Of a stretch of 64,000 nucleotides of DNA, positions 24,494 to 36,800 are shown piece by piece. Source of the stretch: Panopea generosa (lineage: Eukaryota > Mollusca > Bivalvia > Adapedonta > Hiatellidae). How positions within the stretch are numbered: the first letter of the stretch is position 1; every line of letters begins with the position of its first letter. The notes beneath the pieces were generated by a model. It was not told the DNA's origin, did no database searches, and saw only the letters and a program-made list of their open reading frames with translations. The stretch covers positions 10,845,101 through 10,909,100 of the forward strand of contig CM055906.1 of the NCBI GenBank assembly GCA_029582155.1, written 5' to 3'. Both the position numbers and the translations under genes were made by a program.

Positions 24494-24572
24494 AGATGGC
24501 AGGGGACAGGGAGATATAGAGGCAGGGGACGGAGATATAAAGGCAGAGAGATATAGAGGCAGGGGACAGGGT
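24494..24572. repeat. Short G-rich tandem repeat, about four units
   Basis: Units of roughly 20 bp containing GGCAGGGGACAGGGAGATAT are repeated with small deletions. The surrounding 23863-24914 is AT-rich intergenic DNA in which I see no gene. Confidence 0.6.
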
Positions 24573-24914
24573 TTAAAATGTTTTACCAAGTTTACTCATT
24601 GTACCTTCCCAAATTTTTTTTTGAATACTTAAATTCAAATAAATGTCAAGGTTAGTTCTCCTCATGGCATGTATACAAGTAAAATTTTCCAGCTTCAGGG
24701 TGTGTGGGTTAGAAAACATGAGATATTAATGTTTTTTATTGAATATACAACAGACATATGAATGATGACTGAAATATATATATGTATTTGCTTTTAGTTA
24801 ACATGAAAATGGTATTAAAAATATAATCTTACATGTGTTGAGTATTTATGTGTAAACATTGTATATAATGTAATGTGCAACAAACCAGACTTTATCAGAC
24901 ATCAACTCAAACTT

Positions 24915-25165
24915 GCCATGATTCCAGGCCATGTTGAGGTCTCCTTAGCATAGTGTGTTATAGCGTTCCTTTCAACAGTTTTTCAGTCATATCAGGATGG
25001 CGTCTGTTCAAGATATCATGCTGCACTGAAAACACTGAAATTTCATGCTGCAGACACATGGTGATATCCCTACTAGTAGCATTTTTACGATAGTGGGTAC
25101 ACCAGCACTATCCTCTAAATGCTGAGCCACAAGTGAGGAAGCTTTTAGTATCTATGTGTTGTTTT
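24915..25165 (-). mobile_element. Degenerate SINE copy related to 11540-11990
   Basis: Shares TTCAGTCATATCAGGATGG and CTATCCTCTAAATGCTGAGC with AAGTGAGGAAGCTT against the copy at 11540-11990. No tRNA-like head with clear boxes was identified, so assignment rests on the shared body. Confidence 0.4.
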
Positions 25166-25322
25166 TTTTTTTGTCCCAGCCTGCCTCAAAAAATGGTTAT
25201 AATAGGGCATTAGGTGTTAACCATATTTGCTCATGCGTGTGTGTCTGTTAGTGAAACTGGCTTCCATTGAAGACTATTCATGTACAGGTCAAATTTGATA
25301 TTTGTAAAGTCAGTTTTTACTT

Positions 25323-26213
25323 TTTAGCTCACCGGGAAAAAGTCCAAGGAGAGCTATTGTCATGACCCCAGTGGCAGCTGCGTCTGTGGACACCCAGGTT
25401 AAACTTTTGCGTACAAGTTTCAAAAATCTATGCAACCACTTATAGGATGTCAATGAAACTTTGCATGTGTGTTAACCATCATCAATGGAACACACAGAGA
25501 TAAGAACCTTAACTCTGGATTGCATTTTGACAGTCTTGGCCCTTTTAGGACTTTGACACCAAGGTTAAACTTTGCATTTAGTTGTGTTTTAGTTTAAGAT
25601 ATCTATGCAATCACTCATTAAATGTGAATGAAACTTCACATGTGTGTTCACCATCATCAATTGAAAAAAAAGAGACAAAAACAATAACTCTGGATTGCAT
25701 TTTGGCACAGCTATGGTCCTTTTTGGACTTAGACACCCAGATTAAACTTTGAGTTTAATTTCGTTTATGATATCTATGCAACCACTCATTGGATGTGAAT
25801 GAATCTTCACATGTGTGTTCACCATCATCAATGAAACACACACAGACAAGAACCATAACACTTGGTTGCATTTTGGTACAGTTACGGCACTTTTTTTACT
25901 TAATTTTTCTGGTTAGAGTTTTTTATCAGGTAAGATACCTATGAAACCACGCATTGGATATGAATGAAACTTCCCATGTGTGTTCACCATCATCATTGAA
26001 ACACACAGAGACAAGAACCATAACTCTAGGTTGCATTTTGGCAGAGTTATGGCCCTTTAAGACTTAATTTTATGTCTGCAGACATCCAGGTTAAACTTTT
26101 GCGTTTAGATGCGTTTAAGTTTTGGTGTTTGCCTCCAATCTTAATCTTTGCATTGGTGGTGAGTTTAATCCCATCGGGAAGCTTTGTTGTTTTCTGACAA
26201 CTCTTGTTACTTG
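25323..26213 (+). repeat. Dispersed repeat family R2, second copy
   Basis: Starts TAGCTCACCGGGAAAAAGTCC and ends TTTCTGACAACTCTTGTTA. It contains several modules with TCACCATCATCAATGGAACA-like sequence as in 18110-19362, and lies intergenic between TIPIN and COMMD10. Confidence 0.62.
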
Positions 26214-26266
26214 AGTAATGTCCCCTTTTGTCTTATTCTACTAATGGACAAATTTCTAGTTTTAGC

Positions 26267-27085
26267 TCACTGGCCAAAGGCCAGCAGGGCTTATGTCATG
26301 GTTAGTTGTCTGTTGTCCTTTCATTAACCTTTTTCTAGTAGACGCAATAGCACTTTCATTTTTTACTGAATCTTAACCAAACTTAACCAAACTTGCACAG
26401 CATTTATAAACCAAAAGATGTCGGGACGAGTTCTTGAACAAGCTTATTCGACCACTCATGCTCTGCCACAGGACTTAAAAGCACATTTTCAATGACACTT
26501 TAAAAAAAATTCTCTGAAAGCTCAAGGCTTAGACCTTAGATATTTTACATGTAGCATTGCTTGGAGGTCCCCCATTAGATTTTTTGAAGTTGGGGGGGGG
26601 GGGGGGGGGGTCCCTTGGGTCAAATTTGGGGCTACCACAGGGGTCACTGTTTTATATAGAATTATATAGGGAAAATGTAGATGTAACAGCGCCATTATTT
26701 TTTTATTGAATTTTAATCAAACTTGCATTTATAAACCAAAAGATCTCAAACCAGCGTTATTTAACCTCAAATTTTACATGTAGCATTGCTTGGAGGTATC
26801 ATGATAGATTTGTTGAAGTTTGGTCCCTGTGGTCAATTTGGGGCCACGGCAGGGGTCACTGTTTTACAAAGGGTTATATGGGGAAAGTGTAGATGCAATA
26901 ACACCACCATTTTTCATTGAATCTTAACCAAAAAGTCTTAACTTGCACAGCAGAAAACAGTTATTCACCACAAGATCACAGACAAGTTCTTGAACTAATG
27001 TGATTCGACTACAACTACCCCTGCCACAGGGCTTATTAGCACCTATTAACCGAAACTTTAAAAACATTTCCTCTGAAATGGTCAT
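26267..27085 (+). repeat. Dispersed repeat related to family R1, with a G-run
   Basis: Opens with CTCACTGGCCAAAGGCCAG as R1 does, then diverges. Two internal modules share ATTTTACATGTAGCATTGCT, followed by TGGAGGT. A run of 19 G lies at 26592-26610. Confidence 0.5.
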
Positions 27086-27187
27086 CTGTCCATTTGTTGC
27101 CAGTAGAATGATTCAGGCCAACTTTGGCCTCATGTTACACATTCAATACAAAAACAAATACAATACAAAACATACATAGTGTGGGCA

Positions 27188-27190
<3 letters not shown>

Positions 27191-27224
<34 letters not shown>
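27191..27224. repeat. (AT)n microsatellite
   Basis: An uninterrupted alternating AT tract of 34 bp in intergenic DNA. Confidence 0.9.
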
Positions 27225-27226
<2 letters not shown>

Positions 27227-27359
27227 TTACCAGGCATTTGCTAACCTGCTTTTGCATGTCTGGACTTCAGGGTGTAGAACAGCGGTTTAATGCCATATTT
27301 CATGTTATTTACATTGGGTGACATCCATATTTATTGCATTAACATGAATAGAAGTAGAA

Positions 27360-29430
27360 TTGCCTTCACAAGTAATCTTGAGGCGTGGCCTTACACCACT
27401 TTATCACATGGGACACTGGACAATACAGAGTTGAGTCAAACGTGATTTTTTGAAACACGGACAACCAAGGTGAAATAATCTTGAGGCGAGGCCTTGGACC
27501 GCTTGACTACATGGGTCACTGGACAATACAGAGTAGAGCAAAATGTGAATTTTTGAAACACTAACAACCAATGTGAAATAATCTTGAGGCAAGGCCATGG
27601 ACCACTATACATGGGACACTGGACAATACGGATATAACCAAATGTGATTTTTTGAAACACTGACAACCAGTGTGAAATAATCTTGAGGCGAGGCCTTGGA
27701 CAACTTTACATGGATCACTGGACAATACAGAGTAGAGCCAAATGTGAATTTTTGAAACACTGACAACTAAGGTGAAATAATCTTGAGGCGAGGCCTTGGA
27801 CCACTTTACATAGGTCACTGGACAATACAGAGTAGAGCCAAATGTAAATTTTTGAAACACTGACAACCAAGGTGAAAATTTTGAGGCAAGGCCTTGGACC
27901 ACTATACATGGGTCACTGGACAATACAGAGTAGAGCCAAATGTGAATTTTTGAAACACCGACAACCAGTGTGAAATAATCTTGAGGCGAGGCCTTGGACC
28001 ACTTGACTAAAGGGACACTGGACATTACTGAGTAGAGCCAAATGTGAATTTTTAAACCACTGACAACCCAGGTGAAATAATCTTGAGGCAAGGCCTTGGA
28101 CCACTTTACATGGGACACTGGACAATATGGAGTAGAACCAAATGTGATTTTTTGAACCACTGACAACCCAGGTGAAATAATCTTGAGGCGAGGCCTTGGA
28201 CCACTTTACATGGGACACTGGACAATATGGAGTAGAACCAAATGTGAATTTTTAAACCACTGACAACCAAGGTGAAATAATCTAGAGGCAAGGCCTTGGA
28301 CCACTTGACTACATGGTTCACTGGACAATACGGAGTAAAACCAAATGTGAATTTTTGAACCACTACCCAGGTGAAATAATCTTGAGGTGAGGCCTTGGAC
28401 CACTTGACTACATGGGACACTTGACAACACGAAGTAGAACCAAATGTGAATTTTTGAAACACGAACAATCCAGGTGAAAGAATCTAGAGGCAAGGCCTTG
28501 GACCATTTGACTTCATGGGACACTGGACAACACGAAGTTGGACCAAATGTGAATTTTTGAAACACTGAGAACCAAGGCGAAATAATTTTGAGGCGAGGCC
28601 TTGGACCACTTGACTACATGGGACACTGGACAATACAGAGTAGAGCCAAATGTGAATTTTTGAAACACCGACAACCAGTGTGAAATAATCTTGAGGCGAG
28701 GCCTTGGACCACTTGACTAAAGGGACACTGGACATTACTGAGTAGAGCCAAATGTGAATTTTTAAACCACTGACAACCCAGGTGAAATAATCTTGAGGCA
28801 AGGCCTTGGACCACTTTACATGGGACACTGGACAATATGGAGTAGAACCAAATGTGATTTTTTGAACCACTGACAACCCAGGTGAAATAATCTTGAGGCG
28901 AGGCCTTGGACCACTTTACATGGGACACTGGACAATATGGAGTAGAACCAAATGTGAATTTTTAAACCACTGACAACCAAGGTGAAATAATCTAGAGGCA
29001 AGGCCTTGGACCACTTGACTACATGGTTCACTGGACAATACGGAGTAAAACCAAATGTGAATTTTTGAACCACTACCCAGGTGAAATAATCTTGAGGTGA
29101 GGCCTTGGACCACTTGACTACATGGGACACTTGACAACACGAAGTAGAACCAAATGTGAATTTTTGAAACACGAACAACCCAGGTGAAAGAATCTAGAGG
29201 CAAGGCCTTGGACCATTTGACTTCATGGGACACTGGACAACACGAAGTTGGACCAAATGTGAATTTTTGAAACACTGAGAACCAAGGCGAAATAATTTTG
29301 AGGCGAGGCCTTGGACCACTTGACTACATGGGACACTGGACAATACGGAGTAGAACCAAATGTGAATTTTTGAAACACGGACAACCCATGTGAAATAATC
29401 TTGAGGTCTTGGACCACTTGACTACATGTG
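27360..29430. repeat. Minisatellite, ~101 bp unit, about 20 copies, intergenic
   Basis: The unit contains GGGACACTGGACAATACGGA, GTAGAACCAAATGTGAATTT, CACTGACAACCAAGGTGAAA and TAATCTTGAGGCGAGGCCTT. Unit length varies slightly, so reading frames cycle and many overlapping minus-strand frames of 60-200 codons appear. None resembles a protein family. The array lies between the convergent TIPIN and COMMD10 genes. Confidence 0.95.
27914..29333. repeat. Higher-order duplication: two near-identical 710 bp blocks (7 x ~101 bp)
   Basis: Sequence from about 27914 recurs exactly 710 bp downstream, from 28624. Private variants repeat in the same order: ACTAAAGGGACACTGG, a unit with CCACTACCCAGG, ACATGGTTCACTGG, and TTGACAACACGAAG. 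Only a few differences were noticed, for example GAACAATCC against GAACAACCC. Confidence 0.8.
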
Positions 29431-30492
29431 ACGGCCCAGGTGAATGCTTGAAACTACCAATACTACCTGGCATATAAAAGATAAAACAATGCTTGTAAAA
29501 ATAAATGTTTATTGCACATATTTCTACTTAAATATTACATACTCAGTTACAAATAAATGTTTTCAACATTTTGATGTAGATGTATATGTACTTGAACAAT
29601 ATACACATAAGTTTACATATTTTTTATGATTAAATTTATACAATGTTTGAAAGATTTGTACACCCAAGTTCTTATTTATGCTTATCTGTAATAAAAGCTC
29701 TAAGGGGTCTTACATTTTCCTAAAGTAAAATTAATATTAAAATGTTATAGGGGCGGGGGGTGGCCAGGGAGGGGATTTTACAGTATGTTGAAAAATCATT
29801 ATTTCTAGGCAATAGCACCAATCTTTCAATTTATACAATCACGGTCCTTTGCATTAAAGCACATTTTGTTAAATACATGTGCAAAATTAGTGTTTTAATG
29901 GTTGGAAGCACAATATCGAAAATTGTAGTTCAAATTGAGAATCTAATGAAACCAAAAACAAACATTTAAATAAATTGAAAATAGAAAACTAGACCTATAA
30001 GTTATTTAATGTCACCTTGTTACACAAATTTTACATGCACCACAACAAAGGACAATAATAGTGTCGTAGATCAATCAAAATTCGACAAATAAATTTTCTA
30101 CAGTGCAATGTATTCAATGTCAAACTGTTTTAAATTGAATTAAACTTAACAAATTTTTTGCATACTATTATTTGAATACTCTAAGAAAATACAAATTATT
30201 AATTTAAAGCAAAGAGGGAAACTATAAACAAAAGCCTGCAAGCTGCTTTGGCCAAAGAAATAAAGATGGCTACCAAATTTTGGTTGAAGGAAAAAAAAGG
30301 AAGAAATGAGGATATTTGTTTGTTTTGGTGTAAGATCAAACTGTATTTCATCAAGTGATCACTAAAAGTTATATTATCACGAGTGGCTTGCCACAAGTGA
30401 TAATCATGTTTGGTGAACAAGAAATGAAAAATAATTTGATCTTACACCCAAAACAATTTTTTTTTTATTTTATGCATTTACGTAATTTTTTG
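29431..30492. other. Intergenic DNA downstream of COMMD10, no gene
   Basis: AT-rich sequence with A/T runs. Short open frames at 29444-29629, 29760-29969 and 30199-30420 show no domain. On the minus strand it lies past the likely COMMD10 poly(A) signal. Confidence 0.4.
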
Positions 30493-30498
30493 TTTATT
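30493..30498 (-). terminator. Candidate COMMD10 poly(A) signal AATAAA
   Basis: TTTATT on the plus strand is AATAAA on the minus strand, about 320 nt past the COMMD10 stop, and is the first canonical hexamer found in that direction. Another lies at 30464-30469. Confidence 0.4.
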
Positions 30499-30817
30499 TT
30501 GACCTCAATTCACCATTATGTATTGGATTAATAAAAAAAATAAAAGCACTCTTTTCTTTTTCAATAAAAATAATATTTTTTTAATAAATATGCAAGGACA
30601 AAAACAATTTTTTTTTTTTCACGTAATTTCAGTTTGAAACAGTGGATTACTATAAAGAATCCACTAAGAAATCTCTACAAATCATCAAATAACATAAAAT
30701 AAAAACTTTTGATAGTGTCTGTGAAAAATATTGCTGCTATGTTTGAAGATGAACCTATCCTTTGGCACAATGGGCCCATATGACCAGCCCACATTGATAA
30801 AACCTTGTGATGAAGAA

Positions 30818-33800
30818 TCAACTTAAGCCGTCAATCTGCTTCTGTATAGTCTCCAACTGTAAAAGTCACAAGAGAGAAAACATCAAAGTAAGTTATAACT
30901 GACATGAGGCTATCTTAATCATTTCTAAGACACTTTTTAGGTACCTTAGCCTTGTACAAGGTGGCTTAGCTTAGCACAAGTACAGTTATTAAGATCTGTT
31001 GCAGTCAGTATTACTAGTAATTATTAACTCCTAAATTTCATGCTCAACTGAATAACTAGTTAAATAACAAAAACCAACTCCATTTGATAGCCAGTCAGAT
31101 TGAAACATGCACACCAGAGGACCAGTCAGACTGAACCATGCACTCCAGAGGGCCAATCAGACTGAACCATGCACTCCAGAGGGCCCTCATCCAGACTAAT
31201 TGTAAAACATCTAACTTGAGTTTGCTCTCAAGTTCTAATTTCAAATTACTTTCATTAGAGGAATGCAATTAGAATGTTCCCGAGATGAGGTTTCATCATT
31301 TTTATGCCATTGAGGGCTAAGAGACGATAGTTTACCTAGCCACTGTTTTCTGGAATCATCGAAAGTTAACCAGTACTCAAGCATACAGCAAGTAACTGAT
31401 AACTGATAACTTTCCCACTTGAATCATAGGTGAGAGACGAATAATAATGAGACGTGTTGTATAGCTGGGCATGGATCTGAACTCGTGACCCCTGGATTGA
31501 TAGTCAGATGGGCTAGCCTACTGACAGCAAATCGCGCCTGGCATGTTACTTATTATGTTAATTCAGAACGAAAATTTGAGCTCAAGTACATGCCATACTC
31601 CAGTTGAGAATGTTTGTGAATTTTCTTCGACTAAAAAATCTCAATTTCTCTGAATTGTCACTTTTACTCATTACACACTAAATGACCACAAAGAATTGAA
31701 GTCACAACAAATCTTTACTCACTGGTAAAAGATTACATGTAAAATGTCAAAACAAATGAATTTATAACATTTCAAAAATTTGAGTTGAAAATCTCGAATT
31801 GTCTTTTTACAAAACTTTATTACACGTTACATGTCCATGATAGCTTGGTTTGTTTGATTGAAGTATGGTGACCAAATTAATTGCTCTTTGAATTAATAAT
31901 ATATATTGACCACTGAAGAGATGTGCGAGCTCAACAAAACTTACAATGTAGATTGATCTGTAACTAATTATGTTGGTTAATATCCGGCATTGACAGATCA
32001 AGAGGCGAGTGATAATGGGGTCTGGACCCCTTCTAGGGTTAATACCCGACATTGACAGATCAAGAGGCGAGTGGTAATGGGGTCTGTACCCCTTCTAGGG
32101 TAAATACCTTACAATGACAGATCAAGAAGTGAGTGGTTATGGGGGCTGTACCCCTTCTAGGGTTAATACCCGCCATTGACAGATCAAGAGGCGAGCGGTA
32201 ATGGGGTCTGTACCCCTTCTAGGGTTAATACCCGGCATTGACAGATCAAGAGGCCAGTGGTATTAGGGTCTGTACCCCTTCTAGGGTTAATACCCGGCAT
32301 TGACAGATCAAGAAGCGAGCGGGTCTGTACCCCTTTTAGGGCTAATACCCAACATTGACAGATCAAGAGGCGAGTGGAAATGGGGTCTGTACCCCTTCTA
32401 GGGTTAATACCCGACATTGACAGATCAAAAACCGAGTGGTAATGGGGTCTGTACCCCTTCTAGGGTTAATACCCGACATTGACAGATCAAGAGGTGAGTG
32501 GTAATGGGGTCTGTACCCCTTCTAGGGCTTATACCCGACATTGACAGATCAAGAGGTGAGTGGTAATGGGGTCTGTACCCCTTCTAGGGTTAATACCCGA
32601 CATTGACAGATCAAGAGGTGAGTGGTAATGGGGTCTGTACCCCTTCTAGGGTTAATACCCGATATTGACAGATTAAGAGGTGAGTGATAATGGGGTCTGT
32701 ACCCCTTCTAGGGTTAATATCAGACATTGACAGATCAAGAGGCAAGTGGTAATGGGGTCTGTACCCATTCTAGCATTAATACCCAAAATTGACAGATCAA
32801 GAGGTGAGTGATAATGGGGTCTGTACCCATTCTAGCGTTAATACCCGCCATTGACAGATCAAGAGGTGAGTGGTAATGGGGTCTGTACCCCTTCTAGCAT
32901 TAATACCCAAAATTGACAGATCAAGAGGTGAGTGATAATGGGGTCTGTACCCCTTCTAGCGTTAATACCCGACATTGACAGATCAAGAAGCGAGTAGTAA
33001 TGGGATCTGTACCCCTTCTAAGGTTAATACCCGACATTGACAGATCAAGAGGCGAGTGGTAATGGGGTCTGTACCCCTTCTAGGGTTTACACCCGACATT
33101 GACAGATCAAGAGGCGAGTGGTAATGGGGTCTGTACCCCTTCTAGGGTTTATACCCAACATTGACAGATCAAGAGGCTAGTGGTAATGGGGTCTGTACCC
33201 CTTCTAGGGTTAATACCTGACATTGACAGATCAAGAAGCGAGTGGTAATGGGGTCTGTACCCTTTCTAGGGTTTATACCCGACATTGACAGATCAAGAGA
33301 TGAGTGGTTATGGGGTCTGTACACCTTCTAGGGTCTATACCCAACATTGACAGATCAAGAGGCGAGTGGTTATGGGGTCTGTACACCTTCTAGGGTCTAT
33401 ACCCAACATTGACAGATCAAGAGGCGAGTGGTTATGGGGTCTGTACCCCTTCTAGGGTCTATACCCAACAATGACAGATCAAGAGGCGAGTGGTTATGGG
33501 GTCTGGACCCCTTCTAGGGTTAATACCCAGATCAAGAGGCGAGTGATAATGGGGTCTGTACCCCTTCTAGGGTTAATACCTGACATTGACGGATCAAGAG
33601 TCGAGTGGTAATGGGGTCTTGGCCCCTTCTAGCATTAATACTCGGCATTGACAGATCAAGAGGCTAGTGGTAATGGGGTCTGTACCCCTTCTAGGGTCAA
33701 TACCAGGCATTGACAGATCAAGAGGCGAGTGATAATGGGGTGTTGGCCCCTTCTAGGGTTAATACCCGACATTGACAGATCAAGAGGCGAGTTGTAATGG

Positions 33801-36800
33801 GGTCTTGGCCCCTTCTAGCGTTAATACCCCGCATTGATAGATCAAGAGGCGAGTGGTAATGGTGTCTTGGCCCCTTCTAGCGTTAATGCCCCGCATTGAT
33901 AGATCAAGAGGCGAGTGATAATGGGGTCTTGGCCCCTTCTAGCATTAATAACCCGCATTGATAGATCAAGAGGTGAGTGGTAATGGGGTCTGGCCCCTTC
34001 TAGGGTTAATACCCCCCATTGACAGATCAAGAGGCGAGTGATAATGGGGTTTTCGCCCCTTCTAGGGTTAACATGCTCAATGACAGTATTTGAAGCAAAA
34101 ACAATCAATTTTACTTTCTTGGACCAACCCTTAAATTGGTGGACCCCACTTAACAAAAAATTCCCAGATCTGCCTATGCCTGATACTACCAGAGTTATGA
34201 CTCTTCAACTGTTAAAAAATGTACCAGAACTACTAATTATTTTGGATTGTCATCATAAAAGTGCTATACCTTTCATCTGATCTTTATCTCTCTTTTTTGT
34301 CTAATATTATTTGTACAGGACATATTGATATGCTTTTGAAAAATTGTCAAAGTCTCACTTTAGCCAATATTTAGAGTTACATGCTTGATGTGTATACGGC
34401 ATCACTATAGGTGTAACATACATGTAAGATCCTTGCAAACTTAAACAGGAGTTCTTATACAACAATTTCTTGTACAATTCCCCAAAATTGACACGAAGGG
34501 ATAATTATGAAATATCTAATCACTAATACTAAAAATCTTCCAATTGAACACATTATAATGCAAACTCTGATAACTGGTATATACACTACCAACCTGGTTA
34601 TAGAACTTGTATAATTCATCATGGGTGAATTCCATTTTAATTCTCTCTGTTCCTGAACTTGCATCATCTTTAACACACAGTTCAAACATGGCGTTTGGAA
34701 GTTTCTGTTTTGTCTCTGTTGACTGGGCCATCTGAAGGTTAAGCCTCCAATTTATATCTTCCAACTGGAATAGTGAGTGAGACCATATCAATTCAAATAT
34801 TACTTTAAAAATGGCTTTAACCTATGCAAGTTGGATAACAATGCAGTAGATAGGGTTTTTAGAAGCTCACACCAGAGGTTGTGGGTTTGCCAGGTTCAGT
34901 CCACTGGCCACTCATTGACCACATCTGATACTGGTTCTACCCACAATATGGACTGGAGAGTAATACACAAAAACTGTCGGAGCTTACTTTGCAATTTTAA
35001 CATTCAAATTCATTGAATTTCAATATATACATGTAAACAGTGGAGAGCGTGGTTCAGTGGTAGAGCACCGAGCCCATGATCAGTGTCCTGGATTCGATCC
35101 TCCGCCACAGCTATGTGTGACATTCTTGAGCAAAACACTTTTCCGCATATGCTTAGTACTGGTTATAACCAGGAAGACTTTGAGCATGACTTGCCTAAGT
35201 TGTAAGAACTTGTTTCACAATTGAAGTAAAATAAATAAGTTTAAACCACATGTAATCTATCAAAGTAGCTATTTTATGCCCCCTTAATTCAAATTAATAC
35301 ATATAGATGGGATATCCATGTCCTATGGACACATTTCTAGTTTTATGGTAAAATTGTTTTAATATATAGCTAAATCATAACAATTATAATTAAAAGATTT
35401 GGGAAACATTGAATAAAACAAGGTGCTCAATAATAGTTATGTTTGAAGTCAGTACCTATATTAAATAATAAAAGTACTGTTTGTTTATGCAATGTTAATA
35501 TACTGGTACCTGGCTGGGAAGTAATGTTCTCTGTCGAAGTCTCTGTATGACATCCCTGGCACTGCTTGTCCATGCTTCTACTATAGACTGGACCTGAAAC
35601 AAAGTATTTTTAGCTACACATTACTATTATATATTTAATATTATTAATTATCAATGCAACGGTCCTGCATGACAGTGATTTTAGGTGCTGTCTCCATATC
35701 ACGTGCCTTTCAACACTGATGTCCTGGGTTCCAACCCAGCTCATTCCAAAACCTTTCTGTTAGAAAGATTTGCCAGTTGTTTACAGAACAATGGTTCCAC
35801 TTGTGAATAATTCTCCACCAATAAAACTGGATGCAATATCCATGTATAGATATAACCTGTAATTTGTTGAAAATGGTGATTAACCCTATCAATCGATCCA
35901 TCTAATCATCTTCCAATGCACTGTCCATAAACATAAACACTTCTTCCAAAGAAGCTTGTTTATGTTCAGATTAACACCAGAATAATGTTTTACAAAAAGC
36001 AGGGTATTCTGGGACCTCGTTATAAGAATGAGTATAAAACAACTAGGCACCATTGCGGTATTGCTGTAAATGGCTGGAGGTAGTGCTAAACACATTAACA
36101 ATGCATAAACCATCTAGGCACCATTGTGGTATTGCTGTAAGATGGCTTGAGGTAGTGCTAAACAGCATAACAATGCATAAAACATCTAGGCACCATTGTG
36201 GTATTGCTGTAAGATGGCTCGAGGTAGTGCTAAACAGCATAACAATGCATAAAACATCTAGGCACCATTGTGGTATTGCTGTTAGATGGCTGGAGGTAGT
36301 GCTAAACAACATAACAATGGATAAAACATCTAGGCACCATTGTGGTATTGCTGTAAGATGGCTCGAGGTAGTGCTAAACAGCATAACAATGCATAAAACA
36401 TCTAGGCACCATTGTGGTATTGCTGTTAGGTGGCTGGAGGTAGATCTTAACACTATTACAATGCATAAAACATCTAGGCACCATTGTGGTATTGCTGTTA
36501 GATGGCTGGAGGTAGTGCTAAACACCATAACAATGCATAAAACAACAAGGCACTGCTGTGGTATTGCTGTTAGATGGCTGGAAGTAGTGCTATACACCAT
36601 AACAATGCATAAAACATCTAGGCAATGCTGTGGTATTGCTGTTAGATGGCTGGAAATTGTGCTATACACCATAACATTGCATAAAAAAACAAGGCACTGC
36701 TGTGGTATTGCTGTTAGATGGCTTGAAGTAGTGCTATACACCATAACAATGCATAAAACAACAAGGCACTGCTGTGGTATTGCTGTTAGATGGCTGGAAG

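Noticed and set aside
27561-29275. Overlapping minus-strand frames with FQKFTFGSTSCCPVSHV repeats
   Set aside because: Products of the ~101 bp array whose frame shifts between units; the near-identical pairs simply reflect the 710 bp duplication.
35048-35110. Functional tRNA gene
   Set aside because: A and B boxes are present, but the sequence lacks a convincing full cloverleaf and continues into a SINE body with an A-rich tail.
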